A DNA stretch of 64,000 bases from Phenylobacterium sp. Root700. GTDB taxonomy: Bacteria > Pseudomonadota > Alphaproteobacteria > Caulobacterales > Caulobacteraceae. Positions 1 through 10,084 of this stretch are shown here, one piece after another. Where the stretch lies: assembly GCF_001429025.1 (NCBI RefSeq), contig NZ_LMHT01000029.1, positions 1 to 64,000 of the forward strand. The letters run 5' to 3'. Below the pieces are notes generated by a model. That model saw nothing but the letters and a program-made list of their open reading frames with translations, had not been told where the DNA came from and did not search any database. The stretch's first letter is position 1, and every line of letters starts with the position of its first letter. Made by a program: the position numbers and the translations under genes.

Positions 1-66
1 AGATCGGACCGTTGAATCAGCTCAGCTCAGCAAGGGGAATCACTTCCGTGCATCCCGTAGCCCAGC

Positions 67-89
67 GGGGGAGCATCTGGCGTGGTGGG
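67..89. repeat. Short intergenic G-rich repeat, copy 1
   Basis: A 23-base G-rich stretch that recurs with two mismatches at 205-227 of the third kilobase (2205-2227). Both copies lie in non-coding DNA beside gene ends. The second copy forms part of a C5/G5 hairpin; this one lacks the complete left arm. It probably belongs to a dispersed intergenic repeat family, but only two copies are visible here. Confidence 0.4.
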
Positions 90-124
90 CTTTGCCCCAG
101 GCTTCGCCGGAGGGCGGACACAAA

Positions 125-152
125 GAAGCCGCGCGACGGATCGCGCGGCTTC
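125..152 (-). terminator. Hairpin terminator of the PEP-CTERM gene
   Basis: A perfect 12-bp inverted repeat (GAAGCCGCGCGA / TCGCGCGGCTTC) with a 4-base loop lies 28 bases past the stop codon of the leftward gene at 181-801. Read leftward, the stem is followed by a short T-rich stretch (TTTGTG). The strong GC stem and its position fit an intrinsic terminator. Confidence 0.75.
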
Positions 153-180
153 AATTGTCTTGCGGCCGTGGCTCGCGCGG

Positions 181-801
181 TTAGGCGTGGGCGAGGACGT
201 GGCGGCGGCGACGCACGGCGGAGCCGGCGAGGCCGAAGCCGACGATCATCATCGCCCAGGTCGCCGGTTCCGGCACGGCGCCGCCCGGCGAGAACGGAAT
301 GTCTTGCGAGAACAGATCGCCGATCTTGTTGTCCAAGGTTCCGCTGTTGGTCCACAGGATCTTCAGGTGCGGGCCCGTCGACGCGAAGTTGAAGGCGCCG
401 CTGTTCGCCGTGAGGTCGAAGGTCAGGTGGCTGGTGTTCGCGGCGACGTTCGGCGCGTAGTCGAAGCAGACGAAGCCCGAACCGGCGCCGTTGCATCCGC
501 TGGCGTTGAGGCCGCCGGCGACTGCGTTGACGCTGGCGCCGCCGCCGCCAATCTGGGTGGCGGTCAGGTTGCTGGCGCCGAGGCCCTTGAACGAGAAGGC
601 GCCGAGGAACTGCGCGCCGGCCCAGTCACCGGTGAGCGCGTTGGCGCCCGCGATATCGAAGGTGACGTTGGTGTTGCTGTTCTGGGTGACGGTGAAGGTC
701 GCCCCCTGGAAGGTCGTTTGATAGACCGTGGCGGCATTCGCCGCCGAAGCGGACAAGAACAGCGCCGCAGTGGCACAGGCAGCGCTAATAAGCTTATTCA
801 T
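181..801 (-). CDS. PEPxxWA-CTERM sorting domain protein
   Basis: Exported protein of about 206 residues. It starts with a signal peptide (MNKLISAACATAALF, cleavage near AANA) and ends in a PEP-CTERM signal: PEPATWAM, a hydrophobic stretch and a terminal RRRR cluster. Such tails direct processing by an exosortase and usually mark surface or exopolysaccharide-associated proteins. The middle has no domain I recognise; it is rich in Ala, Gly, Asn and Thr, and contains NxT sequences. The start at 801 is chosen because GGGAG lies 6 bases upstream; an in-frame ATG two codons earlier is possible. No exosortase gene lies in this window. The gene appears to be transcribed alone and ends at a strong hairpin. 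Confidence 0.88.
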   Translation of the reverse strand: MNKLISAACATAALFLSASAANAATVYQTTFQGATFTVTQNSNTNVTFDIAGANALTGDWAGAQFLGAFSFKGLGASNLTATQIGGGGASVNAVAGGLNASGCNGAGSGFVCFDYAPNVAANTSHLTFDLTANSGAFNFASTGPHLKILWTNSGTLDNKIGDLFSQDIPFSPGGAVPEPATWAMMIVGFGLAGSAVRRRRHVLAHA

Positions 802-1049
802 TTGCATCTCCCGTTGGCGGCCATCAGGGGCTGACCGTGAGTGTTTCAAAATCGGGCCGCTCGAAGGCCGTCGTTCGGTCAACTGCATTACCCGTGCCAA
901 ATTCAAGCCACAATACCGCTCAACCTGCGGGGGAGCCGATTTTACAATTGATTAACCAAGATTCTCGCTCAGCGAGTAATTGGTTTTGATTCGCGCAACC
1001 AGACGTCGGACAGAATCTGAGCTTCTTCACCCGCGCAGCGCGTGAAGCT

Positions 1050-1301
1050 CTATTCCGCGAACGGATGCGGCAGCGGCCCTGAGCGGAACAGGATGGTCGG
1101 GTTCTCGTCATAGTCGCCCATCTCGGTGTCGGCGGTGACGGTGAAGGCGACGACGGCGGCGCGGTGGGGGGCCAGGCGTTCGGCCTTGCGGCGTGCCTCT
1201 TCGGGATTGGCGCAGCCGACCTGCTGCTCGGCCTTGAGGCTCTTGCCTCGGCCCTGCTTGTAAGCCTGGATGATGTGGACGGTTTCTTTGGCCATGCCCA
1301 T
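1050..1301 (-). CDS. Small conserved hypothetical protein
   Basis: Protein of about 83 residues beginning MGMAKETVHIIQAYKQG. The middle is basic and rich in Ala and Arg (KAERLAPHRAAVVAF), and the acidic stretch GDYDENP lies near the C-terminus. No signal peptide or membrane segment is seen. The shape suggests a small cytosolic protein; I recall similar unnamed proteins in Caulobacterales but cannot name a family. A start two codons downstream (MAKETV) is equally possible. It is read toward the PEP-CTERM gene and away from the terminase-like gene. Function unknown. Confidence 0.6.
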   Translation of the reverse strand: MGMAKETVHIIQAYKQGRGKSLKAEQQVGCANPEEARRKAERLAPHRAAVVAFTVTADTEMGDYDENPTILFRSGPLPHPFAE

Positions 1302-1532
1302 GGCAGGCGGCTGATTGGCGGCCGGGGTCAAGAGTAATGTTCGTTATTTGTTCTTGACGATCGCGGATATTCGGGCAGGTTTGTGGGATGTGACGAGGCT
1401 GCGTCCGGCCTGAGGGCCGGCGGCGGGTGATCCTGCGAGCAGTCGGGATTTTCTGGAAATCGATGCGCGGCGGGCCGCTTCGTCCTTGGGGCGAGGCGCG
1501 CGTTCGCGCGTCCGGGCGCTGGGATGGTGGCG

Positions 1533-2176
1533 ATGAGCGATGGGAACTTGCCGGCGCGGGCCGGCTTGGACGACGGGGCGGTGTCGAGCGAGGGCGGGCC
1601 GCGGGCCTGGCGGCGGTTTTCCGAGGGGCTGGGCTCGGTGATCTGCGCGCGGGTGGCGGCGGGCGAAAGCCTGATGCAGATCTGCGCCGACGACGACATG
1701 CCCAGCCGGGCGGCGGTTGTGGCCTGGGGGCGCGGCTGGCGCAGGCGCGGGCCGAGGCGGCGCGCAATCCCTACGGGCGGGGGCGGCCGGCCTTTTGCCG
1801 ACATGTGGCGGGGCTGATCTGCGAGCGGCTGGCCTCGGGGATGAGCCTTCGGCAGGCCTGCGACCTACCGGGGATGCCGGTCGAGGACACGGTCTATGGC
1901 TGGGTGAGGAAGATCCCGGAGTTCGCGCAGGCCTATTTCTGGGCGCGCACGGTGCAGGCGCGCCGGCGGTTCGACCATGTGTGGGAGATCGCCGAGGCGG
2001 CGACGCCCGAGACCGCCTTCGCCGCGCGGGTGAAGATCGATGCGGCCCGCTGGCAGGCCTTGCGGCTGGCGCCCAAGCGCTATGGCGACAAGGTCGCGGA
2101 GGACGGCGAGGGCGGGCGCCCGCAGGTCAATGTGTTCATCCAGAAGTTCGGGGAGGATGAGGCGCAGCCGTTGTGA
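1533..2176 (+). pseudogene. Terminase small-subunit-like protein, frameshifted
   Basis: Two reading frames together give one coherent protein. The first frame (from ATG 1533; ATG 1524 also possible) encodes an HTH-like unit ICARVAAGESLMQICADD. The second frame continues with ICERLASGMSLRQACDLPGM, then a helical part ending near ALRLAPKRYGDKVAED. The switch is needed around the five-G run at 1726-1730, where one extra base would restore a single frame. The two HTH units resemble each other, indicating a tandem domain duplication. The fold resembles Sf6-type phage terminase small subunits, which bind DNA for packaging. No large terminase or other phage gene is adjacent. It is either a real pseudogene or a homopolymer sequencing error. 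Confidence 0.6.
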
Positions 2177-2194
2177 GGGCTGGGCGTTCAGATG

Positions 2195-2227
2195 CTCCCC
2201 CGCTGGGGGAGGATCTGGGGTGGTGGG
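2195..2227. terminator. C5/G5 hairpin with intergenic repeat, copy 2
   Basis: CTCCCCC-gct-GGGGGAG forms a 7-bp hairpin in the 70-base gap between the convergent terminase-like gene and histidine kinase gene. It continues into the G-rich repeat also found at 67-89. The position suits a bidirectional terminator, but there is no T tract. Confidence 0.45.
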
Positions 2228-2246
2228 GGTGGCGGGGGCTTCGCCG

Positions 2247-3827
2247 CTAGGCCAGGGCGAGGCCGAGGGCTTCGATTAGGCTGGCGGCGGTGACGGGCTT
2301 GGCCAGGTGGAGGTCGGCGCCGGCGGCGGCGGCTTCGTCGCGGTGCTGGGTCATGGCGTTGGCGCTGAGCATCACCACGGGGGTGCGGACGCCGCCGGGC
2401 GCCTCACGCGCGCGGATGGCGCGGGTGGCGGCCAGGCCGTCCATCACCGGCATCTGCATGTCCATGAGGATTAGGTCGAAGCGGTCGGCGGCGTGGGCGG
2501 CCAGCGCCTGGCGGCCGTCCTCGACGATGGTCAGCTCGACGCCGAACGGGGCGAGGATCAGCTCGACCACGCGCTGGTTGATCGGGTGGTCCTCGGCCAG
2601 CAGGATGCGCAGGGCGGCGAGGTGTTCGGTGCGCGGCGCGGCGGGGCGGCGGGGCGCGGCGCTGGCCTGGGCCAGGTCGTAGTCGGCGAGCGGGCGGGCG
2701 CGGGGCAGGGGCAGCTCGACGCGGAACAGGCTCCCGGCGCCGGGCCGCGAGGCGGCGGTGATCTCGCCGCCGAGGATCTCGACCAGGGCGCGGGTGATGG
2801 AGAGGCCAAGGCCAGCGCCGCCGAACCGGCGGGTGATCGAGCTGTCGGCCTGGCGGAAACGCTGGAACAGGTTGGCGGCGAACTCAGGCTCGAAGCCGAC
2901 GCCGGTGTCGGCGACCTCCAGCACCAGGCGGGCGGGCTGGTTCGCGTGCTGCTCCTGGAGGTCGATGACGACGGCGACCTGGCCCTGGTGGGTGAATTTC
3001 ACGGCGTTGGAGAGCAGGTTGCCGAGCACCTGTTTCAGCCGCACGCTGTCGCCGAGGAATTCGCCGCGGGCGCTCTCGCCGAAGGTGGCGGGGAAGGCCA
3101 AGCCCTTGTCGGCGGCGCGCAGGCGGAACATCTCCAGCAGGCCGTCGAACTCGGCGCGCAGGTCGAAGGGGCGGGTCTCGATCTCCAGGCGGCCGGCCTC
3201 GATCTTGGAGAAGTCGAGGATGTCGGAGACCAGGCGCTCGAGCGTGGCGCCGGAGTTGGCGATCAGGTCCAGCATGTCGCGCTGCGCGGGCGTCAGGTCG
3301 GTCTGGGCCAGGGCGGCGGCGACGCCGATGACGCCGTTGAGGGGGGTGCGGATCTCGTGGCTCATATTGGCCAGGAAGTCGCTCTTGGCGCGGTTGGCGG
3401 CCTCGGCCTCCTCGCGGGCGGCGGCCATCTGGGCTTCCAGCTCCAGCCGCTCGGTGACGTCGCGGGCGACGCCGTAGACGTGGTCGCCGCCGCGGCGCGC
3501 GCGCCACTCCAGGCGGCGATAGGTGCCGTCGCGATGGCGGTAGCGGTTGATGAAGCCGACCACCTCGTCCTCGATCTCGAGCCGCTGCATGTGGCCAAGG
3601 CTGGCGGGCATGTCGTCGGGGTGGATGAAGGCGGCCATCTTCTGGCCCTCCAGCTCCTCGACCCGGTAGCCGAGGGTCGCCTCCCAGGCCTGGTTGACGC
3701 GGACGAAGCGGAACTCGCGGTCGCGGATGCAGAGCAGGTCGAGGGAGACGGAGAAGAAGCTGGCGAGGTCTGGACCCGCCGCGATCCTGTCCGCCTGGAG
3801 CATATCGTTGCTGGGGGCGGAACTCAT
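2247..3827 (-). CDS. PAS hybrid sensor histidine kinase
   Basis: Cytosolic hybrid two-component kinase of about 526 residues. A PAS domain (about residues 20-125, with the PAC-like end YGVARDVTERLELEAQ) senses an unknown signal. A short coiled linker leads to a HisKA domain with the H-box SHEIRTPLNG (His near 157). The HATPase domain shows N, G1 and G2 boxes (GNLLSNAVKF, DTGVGF, GGAGLGLS). The C-terminal receiver domain (from about 397) carries LILMDMQMPVMDG with the phosphoacceptor Asp and a conserved KP lysine near the end. No membrane segments are seen. The start is uncertain: ATG 3827 sits just before the PAS domain, and an upstream ATG at 3881 would add 18 residues. No cognate regulator is adjacent, so phosphorelay partners must be encoded elsewhere. 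Confidence 0.9.
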   Translation of the reverse strand: MSSAPSNDMLQADRIAAGPDLASFFSVSLDLLCIRDREFRFVRVNQAWEATLGYRVEELEGQKMAAFIHPDDMPASLGHMQRLEIEDEVVGFINRYRHRDGTYRRLEWRARRGGDHVYGVARDVTERLELEAQMAAAREEAEAANRAKSDFLANMSHEIRTPLNGVIGVAAALAQTDLTPAQRDMLDLIANSGATLERLVSDILDFSKIEAGRLEIETRPFDLRAEFDGLLEMFRLRAADKGLAFPATFGESARGEFLGDSVRLKQVLGNLLSNAVKFTHQGQVAVVIDLQEQHANQPARLVLEVADTGVGFEPEFAANLFQRFRQADSSITRRFGGAGLGLSITRALVEILGGEITAASRPGAGSLFRVELPLPRARPLADYDLAQASAAPRRPAAPRTEHLAALRILLAEDHPINQRVVELILAPFGVELTIVEDGRQALAAHAADRFDLILMDMQMPVMDGLAATRAIRAREAPGGVRTPVVMLSANAMTQHRDEAAAAGADLHLAKPVTAASLIEALGLALA

Positions 3828-3924
3828 AGGCGGCGGTGACTCCAACTGACCGGCGCGAGCCTGCGCCCGCACCGGTATCATGGAGTTAACGCACGCCGAT
3901 TGGCGAGCTTTAGATGGGGTGGAG

Positions 3925-5247
<1,323 letters not shown>

Positions 5248-5310
5248 GGCGAGGGCTCCTTCGGCGCGCTGCTTAGCCCCGTAGGCCGTCAATCGCAATG
5301 TTCGGGGGCG

Positions 5311-5991
5311 TCAGCCGGCCGCTTTCAGGTAGGAGGTGACCAGGCTTTCCAGCCCGCTGGAGATGATCTGCACCCCCACGCAGAGCAGCAGGAAGGCCAC
5401 CAGCCGCGACATCACCCGCGCGCCGGACGCGCCGAGCAGGGCCAGGACCTTGCTCGACCAGCGATAGGAGACCCCGACCAGCAGGGCCACCAGGATCGCG
5501 GCGATGCTGACGCCCACGAAGAACGACAGGGCGCCGTGGCCGTCGGCCGGGCGCTGGGAGGCGAGCGCGATGGCCACCGAGATCGCGCCGGGGCCGGTGG
5601 TGAAGGGCATGGTCAGCGGGAAGAAGGCGACGTCCTCCTGCACCGTCTCGGCCGAGGCCGCGGCGTTGGCCTTGCGGTTCTCCTGGGCCTCGGGCTGCAT
5701 CAGGAGCTGCCAGGCGCGGATCGCCACCACCAGCCCGCCGGCCACCCGCAGGGCGCCCAGGCTGACCCCGAAGAAGTTCAGGATGTAGCCGCCCAGCAGC
5801 AGCGACCCCAGCAGGATCAGCAGAGCGTTGAGGGCGATGCGCCAGGCCAGCTCGTGGCGGTCGCTGCGCCCCTCGGTGACCTGATGGAAGGTGATCGCCG
5901 CCCCGACCGGATTGACGATCGAGAACAGGGCCGGAAACGCCAGGAGAAAGGCGCCGACGACGGTGGTGAGGGGCAGGGGGCTGAGATCCAT
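5311..5991 (-). CDS. MarC family integral membrane protein
   Basis: Inner-membrane protein of 226 residues with about six hydrophobic segments, typical of the MarC/UPF0056 family. Recognisable features are the N-terminal segment with FSIVNPVGA and the internal FPLTMPFTTGPGAISVAIA motif. The family was named from the E. coli mar locus, but its biochemical role is unsettled; it should not be read as proof of antibiotic resistance. It lies upstream of purB in the same direction. Confidence 0.9.
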   Translation of the reverse strand: MDLSPLPLTTVVGAFLLAFPALFSIVNPVGAAITFHQVTEGRSDRHELAWRIALNALLILLGSLLLGGYILNFFGVSLGALRVAGGLVVAIRAWQLLMQPEAQENRKANAAASAETVQEDVAFFPLTMPFTTGPGAISVAIALASQRPADGHGALSFFVGVSIAAILVALLVGVSYRWSSKVLALLGASGARVMSRLVAFLLLCVGVQIISSGLESLVTSYLKAAG

Positions 5992-6083
5992 AGGGGCTCA
6001 ACCTAAGCGAAGGGGCGGAGTCGGAGCTAGGGGGCTTGGCCGCTGGGCCAGCTCGATCTTCGCGTGAACGCTCCGTCGGCCCG

Positions 6084-8102
6084 CTAGGAGAACAGGAAGT
6101 CGCCGGCGGTGAGGCTGCTCATTGATATCCCGGCGAGCACGATCGTCTGGCCGCCCAGAGTGATAACGGTGTCCGCTCCGACCATGACCATCTTGCCGGA
6201 CAGGCCCTGGAAATCCGCCGCCTGGGTTGTCGACAGCAGGATGCGATCGGCCTCTGCGTGGCTGAAATCGGTGATGACATCCCGGCCGGCCCCACCGATG
6301 AAGCTGAAGATGTCCGCGCCGGCGCCTCCGGTGAGGGTGTCGTCGCCCAGGTCGCCGGAAAGACGGTCGGCGCCGTCGCCACCCCGGAGGATGTCATTGT
6401 CTCGGCCGCCCAAAAGGACGTCGTCGCCGAGGTCGCCCAAGAGCACATCGTCGCCCTGATTGCCCTGGAGGAAATCGTCGCCCTGGCCGCCGGCGACGCT
6501 GTCATCGCCAAGGTCGCCGAAAAGCAGGTCGTTCCCCTGGTTGCCGTTGATGAAATCATTCCCCTGGCCGCCGCGCGCCACGTCCGCGCCCGGGCCGGCC
6601 GAGATGGTGTCGGCGCCGGTATTGCCCTGCAGGAGGTCATTGTTCGGCCCGCCATTCACGTTGTCGTCGCCACCCCCGCCCGAGATCGTGTCTGCGCCGA
6701 CGCCGCCCCAGTAGATGCGGTTGTCGGTGGCGTCGCCTACGGCCACCGAGCCGTTCGTCGTGACGTAGGTGTCCACTGATGGCGGCGGCGGCGGCGGGGC
6801 GGCCTGTATGGAGATCGCCAGGTCGGCGCTGGCTGCGGAGGCGTTCCCTGCCAGATCCACCGCCTTGACCGAAACGGTGTGTGGGCCGCTCGCCAAGACA
6901 CTTGAGGTGATCGACCAGGCCCCTGACCCGTCGGCGGTCCCGGTCCCCAGCACGGTGATCCCGTCGGTGTCGTACAGCACAACGGCCGCGTTCGCCTGGC
7001 CGCCGCCGCTGAAGGTGGGCGTCGCGTCGCTGGTGAGATTGTCGGTGTTGGACGCCCCTGTATCTGACGCCGCGTCCAGGTCCGGCGGGGAAGGCGCGAG
7101 GGGGGGTGTCGTGTCGAGGACGTAGGCCTGGGCGTAGGTCGCACCGGCATTGCCCGCCAGGTCGACGACCCGCACTTTCAGCGTGTCGGATTGGGAGAGG
7201 GTCACCCCGGCTAAGGACCAGGCGCTGGAGCCCACCGTGGCGGAGGCCGTAATCCAGGTCGCGCCATTGTCGGTCGAGACGAGCACCGTGTCGCCGGCCG
7301 CGAGATTGCTCGCCAGGGCGCCGCTGATGGTCTGCGTCGCGGTCTTCGTGATGAAGTCGCTAGAGGAGGCGCCGGTGTCGGCGGACAGGCTGGCGCTGCT
7401 GACCCCGGTCGGCGCGACCGTGTCGAGGACGTAGGCCTGGGCGTAGGTCGCGCCTTGATTGCCCGCCAGATCGACGACCCGCACTTTCAACGTGCTGGAT
7501 TGGGAGAGGGTCACCCCGGCCAAGGACCAGGAGCTAGCGCCCACCGTGGCCGAGGCCGCACTCCAGGTCGCGCCATTATCGGTCGAGACCTCCACCGTTT
7601 CGATGGCCGCGAGATTGTTTGCCAGGACGCCGCTGATGGTCTGCGCCGCTGTCTTCGTGACGAAGTCGGAGCCGGAGGTCCCGGTGTCTGCTGAAAAGGC
7701 CGCCGAGGCGACGGTGTTCGTGGGTGAACTGGTGAGGATCACGATGTCCGCGTTGGCCCCCAGAGAGCCCGCCGTGCCCGGCGACGGCAGGGTGAGGACG
7801 GCGTCGATCGCGGTGCCGCTCTGGGTGATCGCGCCGGCGTTCAGCATCAGGGCCGACGTCGAACCGTAATCGAGGTCGGCGCTCGTCTGGCCAGGCGCCA
7901 CTGTGTAGGAGAAGATCAGGGTCGAGCTGCCGCCGCCGCCGACGAAGGCGCCGGCGCCGCCGCTGTTCAGGATCAGTGTCGGCGTGCCACCCGTGGTGTC
8001 TACATCCACGGCCGTGCTGAACTCGACGGTCAGTGTCACCGTGTCGCCGGCATTGTAATAGCCGTCGGTGGTGTTTGAATTGACCGAGACAACGTTAGTC
8101 AT
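6084..8102 (-). CDS. Ig-like repeat / RTX calcium-binding protein
   Basis: Large acidic protein (672 residues) without an N-terminal signal peptide, as expected for a type I secretion substrate. Residues 1-125 form an adhesin-like beta domain. Two nearly identical 103-residue Ig-like repeats follow (each with VSTDNGATW, LKVRVVDLAGN and GATYAQAYVLDT), then a related third domain, a proline-rich linker (PPPPPPSVD), and about 15 RTX nonapeptides of GGxGxDxxx type that bind calcium. The end (GADIFSF, VITDFSHAEADRILL) matches the usual RTX tail region. Probably a cell-surface or released adhesin. No type I exporter is encoded nearby. Confidence 0.88.
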   Translation of the reverse strand: MTNVVSVNSNTTDGYYNAGDTVTLTVEFSTAVDVDTTGGTPTLILNSGGAGAFVGGGGSSTLIFSYTVAPGQTSADLDYGSTSALMLNAGAITQSGTAIDAVLTLPSPGTAGSLGANADIVILTSSPTNTVASAAFSADTGTSGSDFVTKTAAQTISGVLANNLAAIETVEVSTDNGATWSAASATVGASSWSLAGVTLSQSSTLKVRVVDLAGNQGATYAQAYVLDTVAPTGVSSASLSADTGASSSDFITKTATQTISGALASNLAAGDTVLVSTDNGATWITASATVGSSAWSLAGVTLSQSDTLKVRVVDLAGNAGATYAQAYVLDTTPPLAPSPPDLDAASDTGASNTDNLTSDATPTFSGGGQANAAVVLYDTDGITVLGTGTADGSGAWSITSSVLASGPHTVSVKAVDLAGNASAASADLAISIQAAPPPPPPSVDTYVTTNGSVAVGDATDNRIYWGGVGADTISGGGGDDNVNGGPNNDLLQGNTGADTISAGPGADVARGGQGNDFINGNQGNDLLFGDLGDDSVAGGQGDDFLQGNQGDDVLLGDLGDDVLLGGRDNDILRGGDGADRLSGDLGDDTLTGGAGADIFSFIGGAGRDVITDFSHAEADRILLSTTQAADFQGLSGKMVMVGADTVITLGGQTIVLAGISMSSLTAGDFLFS
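7111..7728. repeat. Two tandem 309-bp repeats inside the RTX gene
   Basis: The phrase GTGTCGAGGACGTAGGCC occurs at 7111 and again at 7420, giving a period of 309 bp, exactly 103 codons. The two units encode near-identical Ig-like domains and differ by scattered substitutions. An in-frame tandem duplication of this kind can expand or contract by recombination. Confidence 0.8.
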
Positions 8103-8388
8103 ACTGAGTTCTCACTGACCATCGATGGGTGTTTTAAGAAGCAAAGCTATTTTGGTTACTAAACCGTCCGTTCGGCCATAAATTTCCCGTGACGCTGGAT
8201 CAGTTCAGCCGCGCTCCGGAGATCCCCCGGCTGGACGGCCTACTTACCGCACGCGGACTTGGCTTGGTATGGGCTCTTCTCTGATTTCATTGGCGCTCTA
8301 TTTGTTCTAGCCGCCTCTATCCCCGCAGGCGCCCTGGCGTCCAGGCGGACGCCTCGTCTCGCGTGGTCACGCCGTGTCCTCGATGTGC
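8103..8388. other. Non-coding upstream region
   Basis: Between the divergent RTX gene and the carboxylesterase promoter I see no convincing gene. The first 100 bases upstream of the RTX start are relatively AT-rich (TATTTTGGTTACTAAACC region) and may hold its promoter. Confidence 0.4.
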
Positions 8389-8419
8389 TTGACATACGGC
8401 ACAATATGTATCGTATATT
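8389..8419 (+). promoter_or_regulatory. Promoter with shared operator, copy 1
   Basis: TTGACA (8389-8394) and TATATT (8414-8419) are separated by 19 bases. Nearly all of the spacer is a palindrome-like element TACGGCAC-aatat-GTATCGTA (8395-8415). It matches the better palindromes at 19173-19213 and 21435-21455. It lies 55 bases upstream of the carboxylesterase start. I infer an operator bound by the local TetR regulator; the two arm mismatches here may make it a weaker site. Confidence 0.75.
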
Positions 8420-8469
8420 GCCGATAATGGATCGGGGCATCGATCCGACACATAGGGCGGGAGGCGACC

Positions 8470-10026
8470 ATGAGACGGTTTGCTGACATGCGACATGGGT
8501 TGGCTGGCGGTGCGCTCCTCTTGGCGCTCGCCGCGGTTCCCATCGCGTGCGAGGCGGCGACGAGCAGAGGCCTGGATGAGGGCCTGACGAAAGTGGATGG
8601 CGGGACGCTCAGGGGGCGTCTGGCGAAAGAGGTCTGGAGCTTCAAGGGCGTGCCCTACGCCCAGCCCCCGGTCGGCGCGCTGCGCTGGCGGGCGCCGCAG
8701 CCGCCGAAGGCGTGGACCGGTGTGCGCGAGGCGGCGACCCCCGGCCCGATCTGCATGCAGAAGATCGTTCCAGACAACGGGGTGGGACCTGGCCTGGCGA
8801 GCGAGGACTGCCTGACCCTCAACGTCTTCGCCCCGGCCGGCGCGGCGGGCCGTAGATTGCCGGTAATGGTCTGGATTCACGGCGGCGGGTTCGTCAACGG
8901 CTCGAGCGGCGCGGCGCTCTATGACGGGACACAGCTGGCCCGGCAGGGCGTGGTGGTGGTCACCCTGAACTACCGCTTGGGACGCTTCGGCTTCTTTGCT
9001 CATCCGGCCCTGACCGCCGAGACCCCTGAGGGGCCGCTGGCCAATTACGGCCTGCTCGACCAGGCCGCGGCGCTGACCTGGGTCCAGCGTAACATCGCTC
9101 AGTTCGGAGGCGACCCGCGCAACGTGACCCTGTTCGGGGAATCGGCGGGCGGCATGTCGGTCAATCGGTTGATGGCCATGGAGGCGGCACGGGGGCTGTT
9201 CCACAAGGCGATCATCGCCTCGGGCCTTGGGCGAGAGCAGGGCCAGAGCCTCAAAACCGCCGAGGCCAGCGGCGAGGCCTTCGCCGCGCGGCGCGGCCTG
9301 AAAGCCGTCAGCGCCGCGCAACTGCGGGCGGTTCCAGCCGCCGATATCCTGGTGGCCGGCGATCTCAACCTCTTCGCCGGCGAGGCCCCGATCCTCGACG
9401 GCAAGGTCGCGAGGCAAGGTCCGGTCGCCGCCTTCGCCGAGGGCGCCGTCGCGCCGATCCCAATGATCATCGGCTCGAACGACCTGGAGCTTCCGGCGGC
9501 CAGCGCCGGGCTCCTGCTGGAGAAGCTGATCGGGGTCCCGGAGGCGCGCAAGGCCGCCGCGATCGCCGGTTACGGCTCGCCCGCCGCATACGCCGAGCAC
9601 ATCGCCACGGACCTGGTTTTCGCCGAACCGGCCAGGACCCTGGCCAAGGCTCATGCTGGGCGGGGGGCGCCGACCTACCTCTATCGCTTCTCGGTGGTGT
9701 CGGCGAAGGCGCCGGCCGGGATGAGCGGGGCGGTCCACGGCGCGGACCGGCAATATGTCTTCCAGACCCTGGCCGCGTCGCCCTGGCCGACCGACGAGCG
9801 TGACGCGGCGCTGGCGAAAACCATCAGCGCCTACTGGGTTTCCTTCGCCAAGACCGGAGACCCGAATGGGCCCGGCCGACCCAGGTGGCCGCGATACGGC
9901 GACGGCGATCAACTGATCGACTTCACCAATGCGGGGCCAAGGGCGATGGCGACTCCCAACGCCGCGCCCCTGGACGCCCTCGCGGCGTCCTACCCCGCGA
10001 CACCGACCTCCGAACTGGGGCGCTAA
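8470..10026 (+). CDS. Type-B carboxylesterase, exported
   Basis: Serine hydrolase of 518 residues in the carboxylesterase/acetylcholinesterase-like alpha/beta-hydrolase family. An N-terminal signal peptide ends near CEAA. Motifs visible are the opening GVPYAQPPVGALRW, SEDCLTLNVFAP, the oxyanion segment WIHGGGF, and the nucleophile elbow GESAGG with Ser225; the catalytic His is probably in AVHGADRQY. It hydrolyses esters or lactones in the periplasm; the substrate cannot be told from sequence. It lies 58 bp upstream of a TBDR gene, so the two probably form an import-and-cleave operon from the operator-bearing promoter at 8389. Confidence 0.9.
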   Translation: MRRFADMRHGLAGGALLLALAAVPIACEAATSRGLDEGLTKVDGGTLRGRLAKEVWSFKGVPYAQPPVGALRWRAPQPPKAWTGVREAATPGPICMQKIVPDNGVGPGLASEDCLTLNVFAPAGAAGRRLPVMVWIHGGGFVNGSSGAALYDGTQLARQGVVVVTLNYRLGRFGFFAHPALTAETPEGPLANYGLLDQAAALTWVQRNIAQFGGDPRNVTLFGESAGGMSVNRLMAMEAARGLFHKAIIASGLGREQGQSLKTAEASGEAFAARRGLKAVSAAQLRAVPAADILVAGDLNLFAGEAPILDGKVARQGPVAAFAEGAVAPIPMIIGSNDLELPAASAGLLLEKLIGVPEARKAAAIAGYGSPAAYAEHIATDLVFAEPARTLAKAHAGRGAPTYLYRFSVVSAKAPAGMSGAVHGADRQYVFQTLAASPWPTDERDAALAKTISAYWVSFAKTGDPNGPGRPRWPRYGDGDQLIDFTNAGPRAMATPNAAPLDALAASYPATPTSELGR

Positions 10027-10084
10027 AGCCCCTTCCCGGGGGCGCCACGCCGCCGGGTCACCTAAAATACCTGGAGCCACCATC

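Noticed and set aside
2493-3839. Long open frame opposite the histidine kinase gene
   Set aside because: It is a GC-driven shadow of the kinase gene, with low-complexity Gly/Ala/Val/Glu-rich translation and no recognisable domain.
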